DNA from: Dictyophora rubrovolvata
Taxonomy: Eukaryota; Basidiomycota; Agaricomycetes; Phallales; Phallaceae
Assembly: GCA_029959195.1 (NCBI GenBank)
Contig: CP114127.1
Span: 868,001 to 932,000 of the forward strand
DNA: 64,000 nucleotides
Direction of reading: 5' to 3'
Shown: piece after piece, positions 45,781 through 58,338 of the stretch
How positions within the stretch are numbered: the first letter of the stretch is position 1
Layout: each line of letters opens with the position of its first letter
Notes under the pieces: model-generated
The model's input: only the letters and a program-made list of their open reading frames with translations
The model's database searches: none
Told to the model about the DNA's origin: nothing
Position numbers and translations under genes: made by a program

Positions 45781-47800
45781 ATTTGTTTGAAGGAGTCGAC
45801 TATGTTTTGGTAGCTGCTGAGGAACTTGGAGTTTGGTAGCTGGGTGAGGAAAGAAAAATCGAACAAAGTAGGCAATTATTTATACAATTTTCAGAACCCA
45901 CTTTTCGGTTTAGACAAAGTTGAAAAAAGCCTGACACTTCCCCTTGAGGCCCCACAGTTCCGGAAATGGTTGTCATGTACCGTGTACTGCATGTCGGGTT
46001 CTCTTAGACTGCGAGACGCGGGAATGGTATGATTGAAATGACCCGAAATACTATAACAAAAAAAGGAGGGGAAGGGGAACATAATACATACTTATATTTT
46101 GTTTATGACGTTGTTTTTTCATAAAACCGACGTAGTCACGCGGCTAAATAGTAAAAAGAACTCAAGTCAAGTACGAACACGGGTCTGTCGAGGATTCGGA
46201 AATTGAAGAGTTGCTTCTGCTTCTTTTGCTCAATTGAAAAGAAAGGTCGACTCCAACCCAGCGTGAATTGTATTCATGGCACATAATGTTAAATAAGCCT
46301 GGTGGACGATTCCGGACGTGCTTCTTCAATGGCATAGACTCGAGCTACGAGGTTCCTGGCTGTGGGTCAATCCTCATATGTAATTTTAAGAGTTAATTAA
46401 CGAACTTAATACATTGTCTTGAATGCTCAATTCAACCCTCTTTGACACTGCCAAAGCTTCTCCATCATATTAAGAGCATACATAATATTTAAATGAAATT
46501 TCTTTCACGTACTGGTCAATCAGATTTTAATTGGAAATACTCAAGGTGGAGCAATGATTGCAATTTACTTACTGATAAATGAAATTTGATAAAGACTGTA
46601 AGGATATCAAGAAAGTCAGCTGTTTGCCGATGCATATATGTAATAACACAACGCGCGCAGAATAGACCCAATCATGGACTTCGGATGCAATGATATGCAT
46701 GGTGCTGCAGTACATGTAGTGCCGTGACATAAACCGAGCGAACAAGCACATGTTATTAGCGCTTGCTTGAAAGCTGTCAGAAAAGTCTTGATCAGGATCA
46801 AAAAAAACAGCTTACGAGGTGAAGGAGACAGGCGTTTAGAGGAGGACGCGCGCGATGTAGTTCAAAGAAAGCGAGAGGGAATAATCAGAAGTTTCGACGA
46901 CGATAGATACGGCAACAGTTTGGATACTGCTAATAGCAGTGAAAACAAAAAACCCTACAACCCCAATGTAATTCTGAATCAAATTCAGATCTACCAAGAT
47001 TGGTAGTATCTCGCGGACTTTCAACCCTCGGAAGCTCAAGAGTGGCAGATCTGAGTATAATCGGAAGGGCCGCTCAACCTTGGAACAGCGCAAAATACTA
47101 TCTTGAGATCCAGGTTCCTGCCGTACTAACATGACTAACCATGCATGTAAGCAACTGGATTGTGCGGGACATCATCGCCTAGATTGCGCTATCAGAATGT
47201 CAACCAACTGATACTGAAATTTGAAAATCGAATGGTATAAGCGGCTTGAATACTGAATGTAATGTTGGACTCGTACACACATCGTGATACCACTATTCGC
47301 GGCTTTTTGAGTTTGAATTTCAAGGCGAAACTTTCAGTTTGAGTGGAGTGAGGAAAGGGCGTGGGGCGATGCGGAGTGGAGTATACTCTGCGAGATTTTC
47401 GCCGCGGATATCAAGTGTCCTGGTTTAACCGGCTATCTAGCTTGAAGCACTGGATCCAAGCAATGCAGTATACGTTGCCAAGCCTTCCGACGGGAAATGG
47501 GTCAGGCCAGTCAGGTGTAGCTTCAACTGTCTGGCACACAACAAGTTCTCGAACAGTTGCGCTTCGTACTGAAAATCTAATAAGCAACCACGCACATTGC
47601 AGATGTTAGCTTTGACTACGGTATCTATTAATGCGCGGTGTAGCGAGAGTATAGCATCACCATCATAGTTTGCGTGTTTACGGAATACTTGGACTTGCGA
47701 GAGTATTAGGAAGTGAGGGATGTAATCATCCTTCCGAGGCGTATCCAAGAATGAGTACGGAATGGCTGACCCAGTCGACGCCATCTTACGGCCGAGAACT
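45781..47800. repeat. Duplicated upstream flank of hydrophobin copy 1
   Basis: This 2-kb flank is repeated, inverted, upstream of the hydrophobins at 53514, 55943 and 58339. For example, the text around 46190 (reverse complement of AGCAGAAGCAACTCTTCAAT) recurs near 53225, with related copies near 55490 and 57915. A minus-strand frame at 47437-47784 looks coding in composition but is not recognised. Confidence 0.55.
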
Positions 47801-47919
47801 GCAACCTAATACTCAGTGAGAGCGATGTCTTTGACGTATTGTAGATGAGATGGTAGGAGGATCAAAGACACGTCGCGACTTAGGCTAGTACCGCGGATGA
47901 CGTAACGGGCGTCTATCTG

Positions 47920-49110
47920 AAACAAAAGCATTCCCTACAAATTCCCTAATTCCCTCTCTCAGGCTGAAAACAGCTATGTTTCAGTGTATGTAAATGCAAT
48001 ATGACGTCGTAACGTCCCTCGTAAGTTGTTCAACGATCACACTGTTCTCATATCATTGTGCGTAATTATTCCCGTGGCTCTTTTAGTACGATACATCATC
48101 GAGTCTCGAGCACCGGCCAATTTCGTGAAGAATTTTGAAGAATTTATGGGAGACTCTTTGTCCATATACTCCCTAACGCTTGGTCTTTCGGAAGTTCGCC
48201 GTTTTTCATCGATCCATATGGTAACGCGGAGGATAGCGATGATCAATAACTGCAAAGAATGATTTTTTGGTGAATAATAGGGTACCGGACATGGGTCAAC
48301 GTACCCCCCGTAATTAAATGGATCCAAAACACCTTTCTCGTTCCAAGAATGAAGTTCAAAGTCAATGTCTTCGAGTATCATCGAGGGATCTCTGATGAAA
48401 AAGGTCAAGTGTCAGTGTCTTCCTCAATGATTGATATATGTTATACATACATTTCTCCATAAAATCTGGTCGAACCACTTTCCGAAAGAGCCATGCAAAG
48501 GGTGTTGAAGACAGTAAGCTTGGGTCATCTTTTGCGACGTTGCTTTTGAGACTTTGTTGGAGGGATGATGTTTTTGATTGTCGAGGTCTGTTTATCATAG
48601 GAATCACACATAGTAAGAAATCCGCTCATGCGCATGCGCACCATCAGTGCATAACCCATTGTCGAATTAAACCTTCGGTCAATTAGAATAGTTCGACGGA
48701 CTGCGGAGCCAAAAGGTACGAGAACGCGATTCTGCGAACTAACGTCAGATATCAAGACCAATCCATTAATTTGAACATACACTTCTTGTACCCGGAACTT
48801 GAACCAAAGTTTCGTTAATCGCAAAAACAATCCGTGCACGGTGTACCCGATTTTGAGAGTATAAGCCCAACTTGAAAGAAAACCCTCTGTTCCGAAATTC
48901 TTTCCAATCCCTAGAATCAAGGAGACAATCTCGGGATTGATAGCTATCGAAGAAGCCAACGGTTTACCCGATTTCCCAATCCAGCCCCTTCCGTCGCTAT
49001 GGTCAATGATCTTTGTACTACTATTGAATCCCTTCCGCGCTGTTTCTTTACTTTACAAGAAAGAGAAAGGTTTCTTAGGCGGTATACGTCTGTATTATTT
49101 CTCCAAATCA
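47920..49110. pseudogene. Internally inverted, truncated P450 copy
   Basis: This is a partial duplicate of the P450 at 30345-32399. The 5' leader and first part of exon 1 run on the plus strand (about 47920-48220: VIIPVALLVRYIIESRAPAN), ending at the codons for DPYG. From about 48222 to 48885 the sequence is inverted: on the minus strand come the rest of exon 1 (LTKLWFKFRVQEVYVQI), the small exons and DPSMILEDIDFELHSWNEKG. From about 48893 the plus strand resumes with the next P450 exon (IAIEEANGLPDFPIQPLPSL, then FRAVSLLYKKEK) and similarity stops near 49100. Exon 1 is also frameshifted, and the I-helix and heme-binding parts are absent. It cannot encode an enzyme. Confidence 0.85.
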
Positions 49111-51100
49111 AATGTAAATATATCTTCCCCGCTCCTTTCGATAATATGAACAGCGCGAACAAGAATCTGACCATCGCAACCATAGACGGTCTGATCCCGG
49201 AAACGTATGAGGGGTATGCGTCTGTTTTCCTTCCTCGAGTCTTATGCTGATTCAACTGCGTAATACTAGCGATATTTACTTCTGGCTTTTGACCAGTCCT
49301 CCAAGTGAGCAACGGCAGTTTACAAGAAGAGGTTATATAATGGAAACTCCACATTTTTGTATATTATGACAAGATATGGATCTTTAATGTATGAAGGATT
49401 TCTCCATCGAACTTTATCTCACTAAGTGCTAACCTGGGTACATGCGAAAGGCAATGGGTCGGGATCAAGCCGGGATGGCCGATAAAACTAACTCGACTTG
49501 CGCTGGCGTGATGGGTGACGCGTGACGCTACGACGCGCGTCAACTCTACCAAGTTCCAATCTAGTTCTGCAAATTCTTGTGCTTCGCTGATGTACTTCTA
49601 AGTGGCTTGCAAAAAAGGATCTTCCATCTGTCAACAAAGAGTCTGAGCAGAACCACTCCGAGATCGGGTCTTCGAAGTTTGAAACATTCCGAGGTTTTCC
49701 GGCTTCACTAACTGGGGCCCGGGGGTTTTGGTTTCCATTTTATGGAAAGGCCTACTCTATTTTTCGGATTCTTTCTCATAAGTTATCTCACATATTTAAG
49801 TCTGCAGGTTTTTTACTAACGTTCTGTTAATCGGACATGCTTATGACCGCGATTTCTTCGGGTAGGCTGGTCTGGCTTCGAGGACGCGCGCGCTAGTATC
49901 AGTCAATTTTTCACGTTCATTTCCGTTCATGTCCACCATCCGGAACATCTGTAATACAGCTTTCGTCATAGGTTGGGATTAGTATCTCTCATGATACCGG
50001 GCTTAACGGCGCACATGATTACAGCGAGAAAATGGATGAACAAAAATTACGCGATTCTTGAAAGTTTTACTGTTGGTATTAAATTTTTTCAGCCCTGGAA
50101 TTTCAGATAATGCTACCGGTTATTCACAACTTTTTCCCAGCCGGTATTTTCCAATTAGCTCATGTTCCGAGGTGTTAAACGTTCCATTTCATTGGAAGTT
50201 GTTCCTCGCGCATGCAGAATGGTTCTGAAGGCAATTTGAAGTTTGAGCTCTGGTTCATTAATCTATAGGTTTTGCAATATAATCGTCACACGCTACCAGA
50301 CTAACAATCCTATGAGTCTTCCCTTTGTGACCCGACCACTGGCAGTCCCAACACACACCCGCGACTCGGACTCCAAGCGTTTGTAAGTACAGCTCGCCTC
50401 GGGAAACTGCAACTTCTGACGTATGATCAATTCGGTGCCACCCGCTCTTTTGAATCCTCAAAATTCCCAGCATTCCATCGGATCATTTTCTGCATCGCCT
50501 TGTTTCTGAAAGAGGGTATATGGAATTCAAAGTTTGTCAACTAACTGTTGAAAACGTCGAATCTTAGTATGGCAAGTATTTTTCTCAGCTTCCCACTTCC
50601 TGATGATTTTCTGGACTCTTACTTGGAGAGTGATGTCACCGATTGTGCACAATTTAGGCAATAATCCATTTTGGTAACTCGTGTGCGCGTGCTAAATATG
50701 TTTTCTTTGGGATTAAATCAATCTTTGGCAGATTGCCACCTCCGCTCCGCAACTAGGCATTTTATTTGATGATAGTTTGATTTTGACATGCGGATCCTCG
50801 GCCGCAAACGTACCTCCAAGCGCGTAATTATGATATCAACGCTGCTTCGAAGCTTTACAGTCAAAACTATTTTCCCGTGAAACAAACAATATGGACAGCA
50901 TGACAACATGACAACTAGGCTGCCGACGGAACTGTCAATGTCTTATGTTTTGTTTAGCATGTCACTCGGATTCCCGGTGCCAGACGTTATTGTCCTTCGT
51001 TCTGGGGTGTGCTGCGGGGTTCGAGTTGACAGTTTGTGTTCTTCGTTTTGTTCGCGGTCCTGGACGACAAAAATTCGGCGCCCCAGAAACAGCATAAATT
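49111..51100. other. Intergenic, partly duplicated hydrophobin flank
   Basis: No gene is recognised in 49111-50800. The end, about 50820-50960, matches the 3' flanks of other hydrophobin copies (shared ATTATGATATCAACG and CATGACAACATGACAAC). Confidence 0.45.
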
Positions 51101-51163
51101 AAGGTGAACCTGTCCGATTTTTTCCATCATCAGCTGAACCTAATTGAGTTATTCTGATTTAAT

Positions 51164-51708
51164 ATGCACTCTAAGATTGTCCTCTTGTTCATCACCGCTT
51201 TTCTCGCAGTTTTCGTTACTGCCAATAACCCAGTTACTACAACCATCACTGTTACAGCACCTGCTCCAACAGTGACAACAGCCTCTCAATGCAACACCGG
51301 TCCGTATTCATCAAGCTACTAGTAAAATGGTCGGGTTTTTCACTGATACTATACACTTCAGGGGAAATTGCTTGCTGCAATGAACTGGAGTCTGCCTCCA
51401 GCGATATCGTAACAGACCTTTTAGGTCTTCTAGGTATTGTTTTAAGTGACGTTACTGCTTTGGTTGGTATAGGATGCGTCGGCATTGAGGGCGTGTATGT
51501 CTTTAGTTTTAATGTTCTTCTCCGCTACTTCTATCTTACGGTTGCTTTATTATCATCAGTGGGGTTGGTGGTACTTGTAGTCAACAAGTAGTTTGTTGCA
51601 GTGATGTCTTGCTTAGTGGACTCGTAAGTTTCCTTTAACAAAAGTGGGGATATCTAACAAACCTGAGTTGATTAGATCAATCTTGGCTGTAATGCCATCA
51701 CCTTGTGA
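51164..51708 (+). CDS. Class I hydrophobin, copy 2 (most divergent)
   Basis: The signal peptide reads [20 protein letters not shown]. Spliced, the Cys pattern is [32 protein letters not shown] and LGCNAITL, eight Cys in class I order. Three introns match those of the other copies; the first donor is GTCCGT where the paralogs have GTACGT. The product differs from copies 1, 3 and 4 in most non-Cys positions (for example [16 protein letters not shown]), so it separated earlier. The start is supported by the shared MHSK/MYSK opening. It sits on the plus strand, with duplicated hydrophobin flank on both sides. Confidence 0.87.
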
Positions 51709-53400
51709 AGAAAGTGTTTATAACCACCTTGACCGTTTTGAACATACATATGACACAAGTAGATGAATAAAGTATTTGATTATGCACGTCATAGGTTTTC
51801 GGAAAGTCGCGAAAAGCAGAGTACTAGTGCTATGATTACACGCGATGCTTACGTACCGGTACATTTCAGGAACTCGTGCAATGCGCGCATAGAGATGTGT
51901 ACAGCTTGGGATTTTCATTCATTCTTTACGTGTGGAGCATCAAAATTCAGGGAGCACACCTAACCACCCAGTTCCCGGTCAGACTAGGCAACGTATACTT
52001 GGTTATCGAATTGCTTGAATCCAGGGCTTCAAGCTAGATAGGAGTGGACCAGGACGCTTGATATCCGCGGCGAAAATCTCGCAGAGTATAGTCCGCATTA
52101 CCCCACGCCTTTTCCTGGTCATTCCACTCAAAACTGGAAGTCTCGCCTTGAAATTCAAACTTAAAAAGCCGCGAATAGTAGTATCACGATTTGTGTACAA
52201 GTCCAACATTCCATTCAGTATTCAAGCCGCTTATACCATTCATTCGATTTTCAAATTTCAATACCAGAGTTCTAGATGAAGCTATTAGGCTGACATTCTG
52301 ACAGCGCAAATCGATCATGATCCCGCACAATCCGAGACGCCAGTTGCTTACATGCATGGTTCGTCATGTTAGTACAGCAGGAGCCTGGAGATCCAAGATA
52401 CGAGTACTTTGCGCTGTTCCAAAGTTGAGCGGTCCTTCCGATTATATTCAGACCTGCCACCCTTGAGCTTCCGAGGGTTGAAAGTCCGTGAGATACTCTT
52501 TTCACTCTTATTAGCGGTATCCAAACTGTTGCTGTATCTATCGTCATCGAAATTTCTAATTATTCCCTCTCGCTTTTTTTTTTCTTTGAACTAAATTTAC
52601 ATCGCGCGCCTTCCCCTCTAAACGCCTGTCTCTTTCACCTCATAAGCTCCTGATCAAGACCTTTCTGACAGCTTTCAGGCAAGCGCTAATAACATGTGCT
52701 TGTTCCCTCAATTTTCAAATTATGTCACGGCACTACATGTGGCACTCCGTGGCTTAGCAGCATCACCATGCATATTCTGCGCACGTCGTGTTAGTAGATA
52801 TATGCACACAGCAGACTTTCTTGACATCCTTATATTTTTTTATAAAATTTCATTTATCAGTAAGTAAATTATAATCCTTGCCCCACCTCGAGTATCTTCG
52901 AATTACATAAAATCTGGTTGACCAGTACGTGAAAGAAATTTCATTTTAAAAATTATGTCTCTTAATATGATGGAGAAGCTTGGCAGTGTCGAAGAGGGTT
53001 GAATCGAGCATTCAAGACAATGTATTAAGCGCGGATTCGTAACTAACTCTTAAAATTTAGTACGTAAATATGAGGATTAGTCTACAGCCAGGAACCACGT
53101 CGTAGTTCGAGTCTATGCCATTGAAGAAACACCTCCGGAATCGTCTACCAGGTTTATTCATTTAACATTACGTACCACAAGTCACGCTGCGTCGGAGTCG
53201 ACTCTTTTCAATTGAATAAAAGAAGCAGAAGCAACTCTTCAATTTCCGAATCCTTGACAGACCCGTGTTCGTAGTATCGTACCTGCTTGGATAAGTTCTT
53301 TTTATTGTTTAGCCGCATGACTACGTCGGTTTTATGAAAAAATGACGTCATAACAAAAAATCAAGTATGTATGGCATGTTCCCCTTCCGCTCCTTTACGA
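51709..53400. repeat. Duplicated flank unit between hydrophobins 2 and 3
   Basis: Blocks here recur in the other hydrophobin flanks: text near 51830-51910 (GATTACACGCGAT) recurs near 54352-54430, and text near 52390-52600 recurs inverted near 46850-47130. No independent gene is recognised. All open frames are short and repeated with the flank. Confidence 0.55.
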
Positions 53401-53410
53401 GTTCTGAAAA

Positions 53411-53420
53411 TTGTATAAAT
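53411..53420 (+). promoter_or_regulatory. TATA box of hydrophobin copy 3
   Basis: TTGTATAAATAAATG precedes the start codon by about 100 bp and is shared in near-identical form upstream of copies 1, 4 (near 55839) and 5 (near 58260), each followed by a CTTTCCTCACCAGCTA-like leader. Confidence 0.6.
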
Positions 53421-53513
53421 AAATGGTTACTTTGCTGGATTTTTCTTTCCTCACCAGCTACTAAACTCTAAGTTCCTCACCAGTTGCCAAAACCTAGTTT
53501 ACTTCAAACAAAC

Positions 53514-54054
53514 ATGTACTCTAAAACCGCCCTCTTCTTCATCACTGCAGGTTTCTTCGCCGTCTCCGTCGCTGCAAACCCTGTCACGACAGTCAATGCG
53601 AATGCACTCCCTTCAACAGGACCACTGCCGATCAATGCAACACTGGTACGTCCACGTCAGATAAATCGGTAGAATAAAAAGAGCACACTTGATAATTTAC
53701 TACCACCTTCAGGGGCTATTTCTTGCTGCAACACCGTCCAATCCGCTACCAGCAGTTCTACGGCTGCGCTCTTAGGCCTCTTGGGCATCGTCTTGGGAGA
53801 TGTAACTGGTCTTGTCGGTTTTGGATGCACTTCCATTAGTCTCGCGTATGTATCTTCTCTCATTTTCTTTTCTTTTCTTTTGTTAACGTCTTTTAGTAAC
53901 CTTGGTGGGGGTTGCAGCGCACAGGCTGTATGCTGCACTGGTAATACTTTCAATGGACTCGTAAGTCGTGGAAATAAAAACTCTTGATGGTGAATATCTG
54001 ATAAAACCTGTTGAATTTAAGGTCAACGTTGGCTGCACCCCTATCTTGTTGTAA
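53514..54054 (+). pseudogene. Class I hydrophobin, copy 3, one-base deletion in exon 1
   Basis: The gene has the same signal peptide ([19 protein letters not shown]), introns and downstream Cys text ([37 protein letters not shown]) as copies 1 and 4. In exon 1, TCAACAGGACCACTGCC stands where copy 4 has TCAACAGTGACCACTGCC: one base is missing. The frame from the ATG therefore reads GPLPINATL where QCNTG is expected, loses the first Cys, and enters exon 2 in the wrong frame. As read, it cannot make a hydrophobin. Promoter and splice sites look intact, so the change is recent, or is a sequencing error. Confidence 0.7.
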
Positions 54055-55830
54055 AGGAATCGCCGTCGCTCACAGGCTCTTTGAGCAAGAGCACGACCGA
54101 GACCTTTATATATATATATAACCAATTGTAAAACGAACACGATTGCTTGAATATATTGTGATTTTTGACTTTGTAGCTAAACATACATCGCCTGCGTTTC
54201 ATGTAGTTATGATATCAACGTTATGCTCCACCCTCTTACAGCACGGACACTAACAATATGAACAACATGACAACATGACAACCAGTCTGCCACCGACGGA
54301 ACTGTCAATGCCTTATGTTTGTTTTAGAATGAGCAGAGTGCTATGATCATTGATTACACGCGATACCTGCCTACCGGTATTACGTCTCAGGAACTCGTGC
54401 AATGTGCGCATAGAGATATGTACAGCTTGGAATTTTCTACATGTGGAGCATCACGACGAGAGAATTCAGGCACACATGACCAGGACCCGGTTCCCGGTCA
54501 GACTTAGTAACGTATACTTGGCCACCGAATTGCTTGTGAATCAAGCGCTTCAAGCCAGATAGGGCTGAATCAGGACATTTGATATCCGCGGCGAAAATCT
54601 CGCAAAGTACAGCAACAGCTTGAATACCGCTCCGCTAATAGCAGTGAAAACAAAAACTTTACAACCCAAATATAATTCATATTCAGATCTACGTATTACT
54701 ATTCGCGGCTTTTTGAGATTGAATTTCCTGGCAAAAATTCCAGTTTTGCGTAGAATGAGGAAAAGGCATGGGGTAATGCGGACTATATTTATCGTCGTCG
54801 AAACTTCTAATTATTCCCTCTTGCTTTCTTTGAACTACATCGCGCACATCCCCCTCTTTAAAACGCCTCTCTCCTTCACCTCGTAAGCTGTTTTTTGATC
54901 CTGATCAAATTTTTCTGACAGCTTTCAAGCAAGCGCTAATATAATATGTGCCTATTCGCTCAAGACTCTCAATTTTCAAATTATGTCATGGGACTACATG
55001 CACTGCGTGGTTTAGGATCACCATGTAAATATGTATGTCATCCGAAGTCCATGATTGCGTCTATTCTGCGCACCTCGTGTTATTACATATATGCATCGGC
55101 AAACAGCAGACTTCTTTGATATCCTCAAATTTCATTCATCAGTAAGTAAATTACAATCATTGCTCCACCTTGAGTATCTAAGTCTGATTGACCGGTGTAT
55201 GGGACGGTTTCATTTTAAATGTTATGTATGCTCTTAATATGATAAAGAAGTTTGGCAGTGACGAAGAGGGTTGAACTGAGAATTCAAGATAATGTAGCGC
55301 AGGTTCTTTAGCTGGCTCTTAGAATTACATATGTATATGAGGATTAGGAATCTACAGTTAGGAACCTTGTGTAACTCGAGCCATGTCATTGAAGAAGCAC
55401 GTCCGGAATCGCCTACCAGGCTTATTTAACATGAGTGCAACTCACGCTCCGTGGGAGTCGACTTTTTCTTTCAGCTGAATAAAAGAAGCAGGAGCAACTC
55501 TTCGATTGCCGAATCCTTGACAGACCTGTGTTCGTACCTGCTTGGATAAGTTCTTTTCATTATTTAGCCGCATGGCTACGTCGGTTATATGAAAAAAACA
55601 ACGTCATAACAGAATTTAAATATGTATTATGTTCCCTTCCGCTCTTTTTCTTTGTTGCCGTATTCCAGGTCATTTCAATCATATTCCCGCGTCTCGCAGT
55701 CTGAGAGAATCCGACATGCAGTACACAGTACATGACAACCATTCTCAACTTTCCTGGAGGAACTGTGGGGCCTCAGAAAAAACTGTCAGGCTCTATCTGA
55801 AGTTTAAACCGAAGAGTGAAAATTTATGAA
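54055..55830. repeat. Duplicated flank unit between hydrophobins 3 and 4
   Basis: The stretch matches the other hydrophobin flanks: 3' flank near 54160-54330, middle block near 54680-54900 and 5' block near 55380-55560 (GAAGCAGGAGCAACTCTTCG). No separate gene is seen. Confidence 0.55.
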
Positions 55831-55942
55831 CTCTGAAAATTGTATAAATAATTGCCTACTTTGCTTGATTTTTCTTTCCTCACCAGCTACTAAACTTCAA
55901 GTTTATCACCAGCTATCAAAACCTAGTTTACTTCAAACAAGC

Positions 55943-56482
55943 ATGTACTCTAGAACCGTCCTCTTCTTCATCACCGCCTTCTTCGCGGTCTTCGTCACTG
56001 CAAACCCTGTCTCGACAGTCACAGTCACCGCAACTGCACCTGCTTCAACAGTGACCACTGCCGATCAATGCAATACTGGTACGTCCACGTTGGTAGAGTA
56101 AAAAGAACACACGTGATAATTTATTAAAATCTTCAGGGGATATTTCTTGCTGCAACACCGTCCAATCCTCTACTAGCAGTTCTACGGCTGCGCTCTTAGG
56201 CCTCTTGGGCATCGTCTTGGGGGATGTAACTGGTCTTGTCGGTTTTGGATGCACTTCCATTAGTCTCGCGTACGTATCTTCCCTAATTTTCACTTCTTCT
56301 GTTAATGTTTGTCTTTTAGTAACCTTGGTGGGGGTTGCAATGCACAAGCTGTATGCTGCACTGATAATACTTTCAATGGACTCGTAAGTCGTGGAAACAA
56401 AAACCTTTTTTCTCGTGGTAAATATCTGATAAAACCTGTTTAATTTAAGGTCAACCTTGGCTGCAGCCCTATCTCGTTGTAA
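55943..56482 (+). CDS. Class I hydrophobin, copy 4
   Basis: The signal peptide is [20 protein letters not shown], followed by a Thr/Val-rich spacer. Spliced, it reads [49 protein letters not shown] and LGCSPISL: all eight class I Cys in frame. Intron 1 (GTACGTCC...TTCAG) is phase 1 after the first Cys, as in the other copies. The product is almost identical to copy 1 and to the restored reading of copy 3, pointing to recent duplication. The 3' flank carries AAGGCCGAGACC and the AATAAA-like GAATAAATATCC, shared with copy 5. Confidence 0.88.
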
Positions 56483-58250
56483 AGGAACCGCCGTCGCTCG
56501 GACAAGAGCAAGGCCGAGACCTTTATATATGTATAAAACCAATTGTAAAACGAACACGATTGCTTGAATAAATATCCGAATATTGTGATTTTTGACTTCG
56601 TAGCCGGACATCGCCTGCGTTTCATGTAATTATGATATCAACGTTATTTCCCCACCCTCTTACAATCAAAACTATTTTTCTATGACACAAACAACATGAC
56701 AACCTGGGAATTTTCATTCGTTTTCTCCGTGTGGTGCATTGGAACGACGAGGTAATAGCTTGAGAATGTCTTGCATGTGGCTAGGTCAATGCGGTGTGGG
56801 CCACGTTGGAAGGTTTACCTATGGGGCGGTGGGCACTTCAAAGTTCATCGTCGCGTCGTTGTCCTTCAAATTATGCTGAATCGGTTGTTTCAACGTCACG
56901 ATGGAAGGACCTTCCATGTGCGTTCAGCACATGCGCAAAACAGGCCTGCCTAGTCAAGGGCAACCATTTAATATCATTAACATCATCCATAACATCGCTG
57001 TTCAAATCAACTTGATTTCTGCGCGCCTCAGCACCCCGCAGTACTACTGTTAATACTACAACAACTATAGTGAAAGTTATCCCTATTAGGCGATGTTAAA
57101 CAACGACATCAGATATTCATGATAAATAAATAAACAAGCCATAAATAACAACAAATTCTCAATAACAAATATATCTGTATTCATGTCACAAAAATCCTAA
57201 CGCTCTACTCCTCATTAAGCTGACCCGGACGTTACTTGTGATTAACATCAACAATAACATCGCTGTTCAATCAACCAGATTTCTGCGTGACCTAATCTCC
57301 AAGACCCGGACGTAATTTGTGAGCTATTTTTTGATCCCGATCAAGGTTTTCTGATAGCTTCAAGCAAGTGGCTAAGCGTCAATATCGCTCAAGAATCAAA
57401 ACTGTCAAACTATGTCATGGTATTACATATATGCACAGCGTGGCTAGCAGCATCACCGGTCCATGGCACATGCATTCATTGCATCTGTTCACGTCGCGTC
57501 ATGTAGTATGCATGCATCGGCAAACAGCTGACATTCTTGACACCCCTAGATTCTTTTTCAACCAGTAAATTGCAATCATTGCTCCACCTTGAGTATTTTC
57601 CAAGAAAATCTGATTGATCAATATGTGAAAGAAATTTCATTTTACATATATATCCTCTTGATATGATGGAGAAGCTCAGCAACGAAGAGGGTTGAAGCTT
57701 GAAGAGTGAAGAGTATTCAAAACAATGTAGCGCTACGGGGTTCGTTGACTAACTTAGTTAAATCACAGATGAGGATTAGTCTACAGCCAGGAACCTCAAG
57801 TCTATGCATTGAAGAAACACTGCGTCCGTCGTCTACTACTAGTACCAGGCTTATGCACCATGAATACAATTCACGTTGTGTCGGAGCCAACTTTTTCTGT
57901 CCAACTGAATGAGAGAAGCAGAAGCGAATCTTCAATTTCCGAAATCCTTGACAGACCCGCGTTCGTACCTGACTTGATGAATGAGTTCTTTTTACTATTT
58001 GGCCGCATGACTACGTCGGTTAATTAAAAAACAATGTCATGGCAAAATTAAAGTATGTACCATGTACCCCTTACCCTCCTTTTTTTCGAATCATATTCCC
58101 GCGTCTCGCAGAGAATCCGACAATGGTACACGGTTACATGACAACCATTTTCAATTTTTCCCGATGGAACTGCCAACGTCAAAAAAAAACTGTCAAGCTT
58201 TTTTTCAATTCTATCTAAACCGAACAGTAAAAAAAACGGATTTATGGGTT
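56483..58250. repeat. Duplicated flank unit between hydrophobins 4 and 5
   Basis: The flank resembles the others but holds an extra segment: about 56750-56875 is an inverted copy of 44760-44840. Blocks near 57360-57720 and 57900-58070 match the flanks of copies 3 and 4. No gene is recognised. Confidence 0.5.
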
Positions 58251-58338
58251 CTGAAAAAATTGTATAAATAAATGCCTACTTTCCTCGATTTTTTTCTTTC
58301 CTCACCAGCTACCAAAACCTAGTTGACTTCAAACAAAT

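Noticed and set aside
48437-49354. Independent genes at 48.4-49.4 kb
   Set aside because: The frames are pieces of the rearranged P450 copy or cross its breakpoints.
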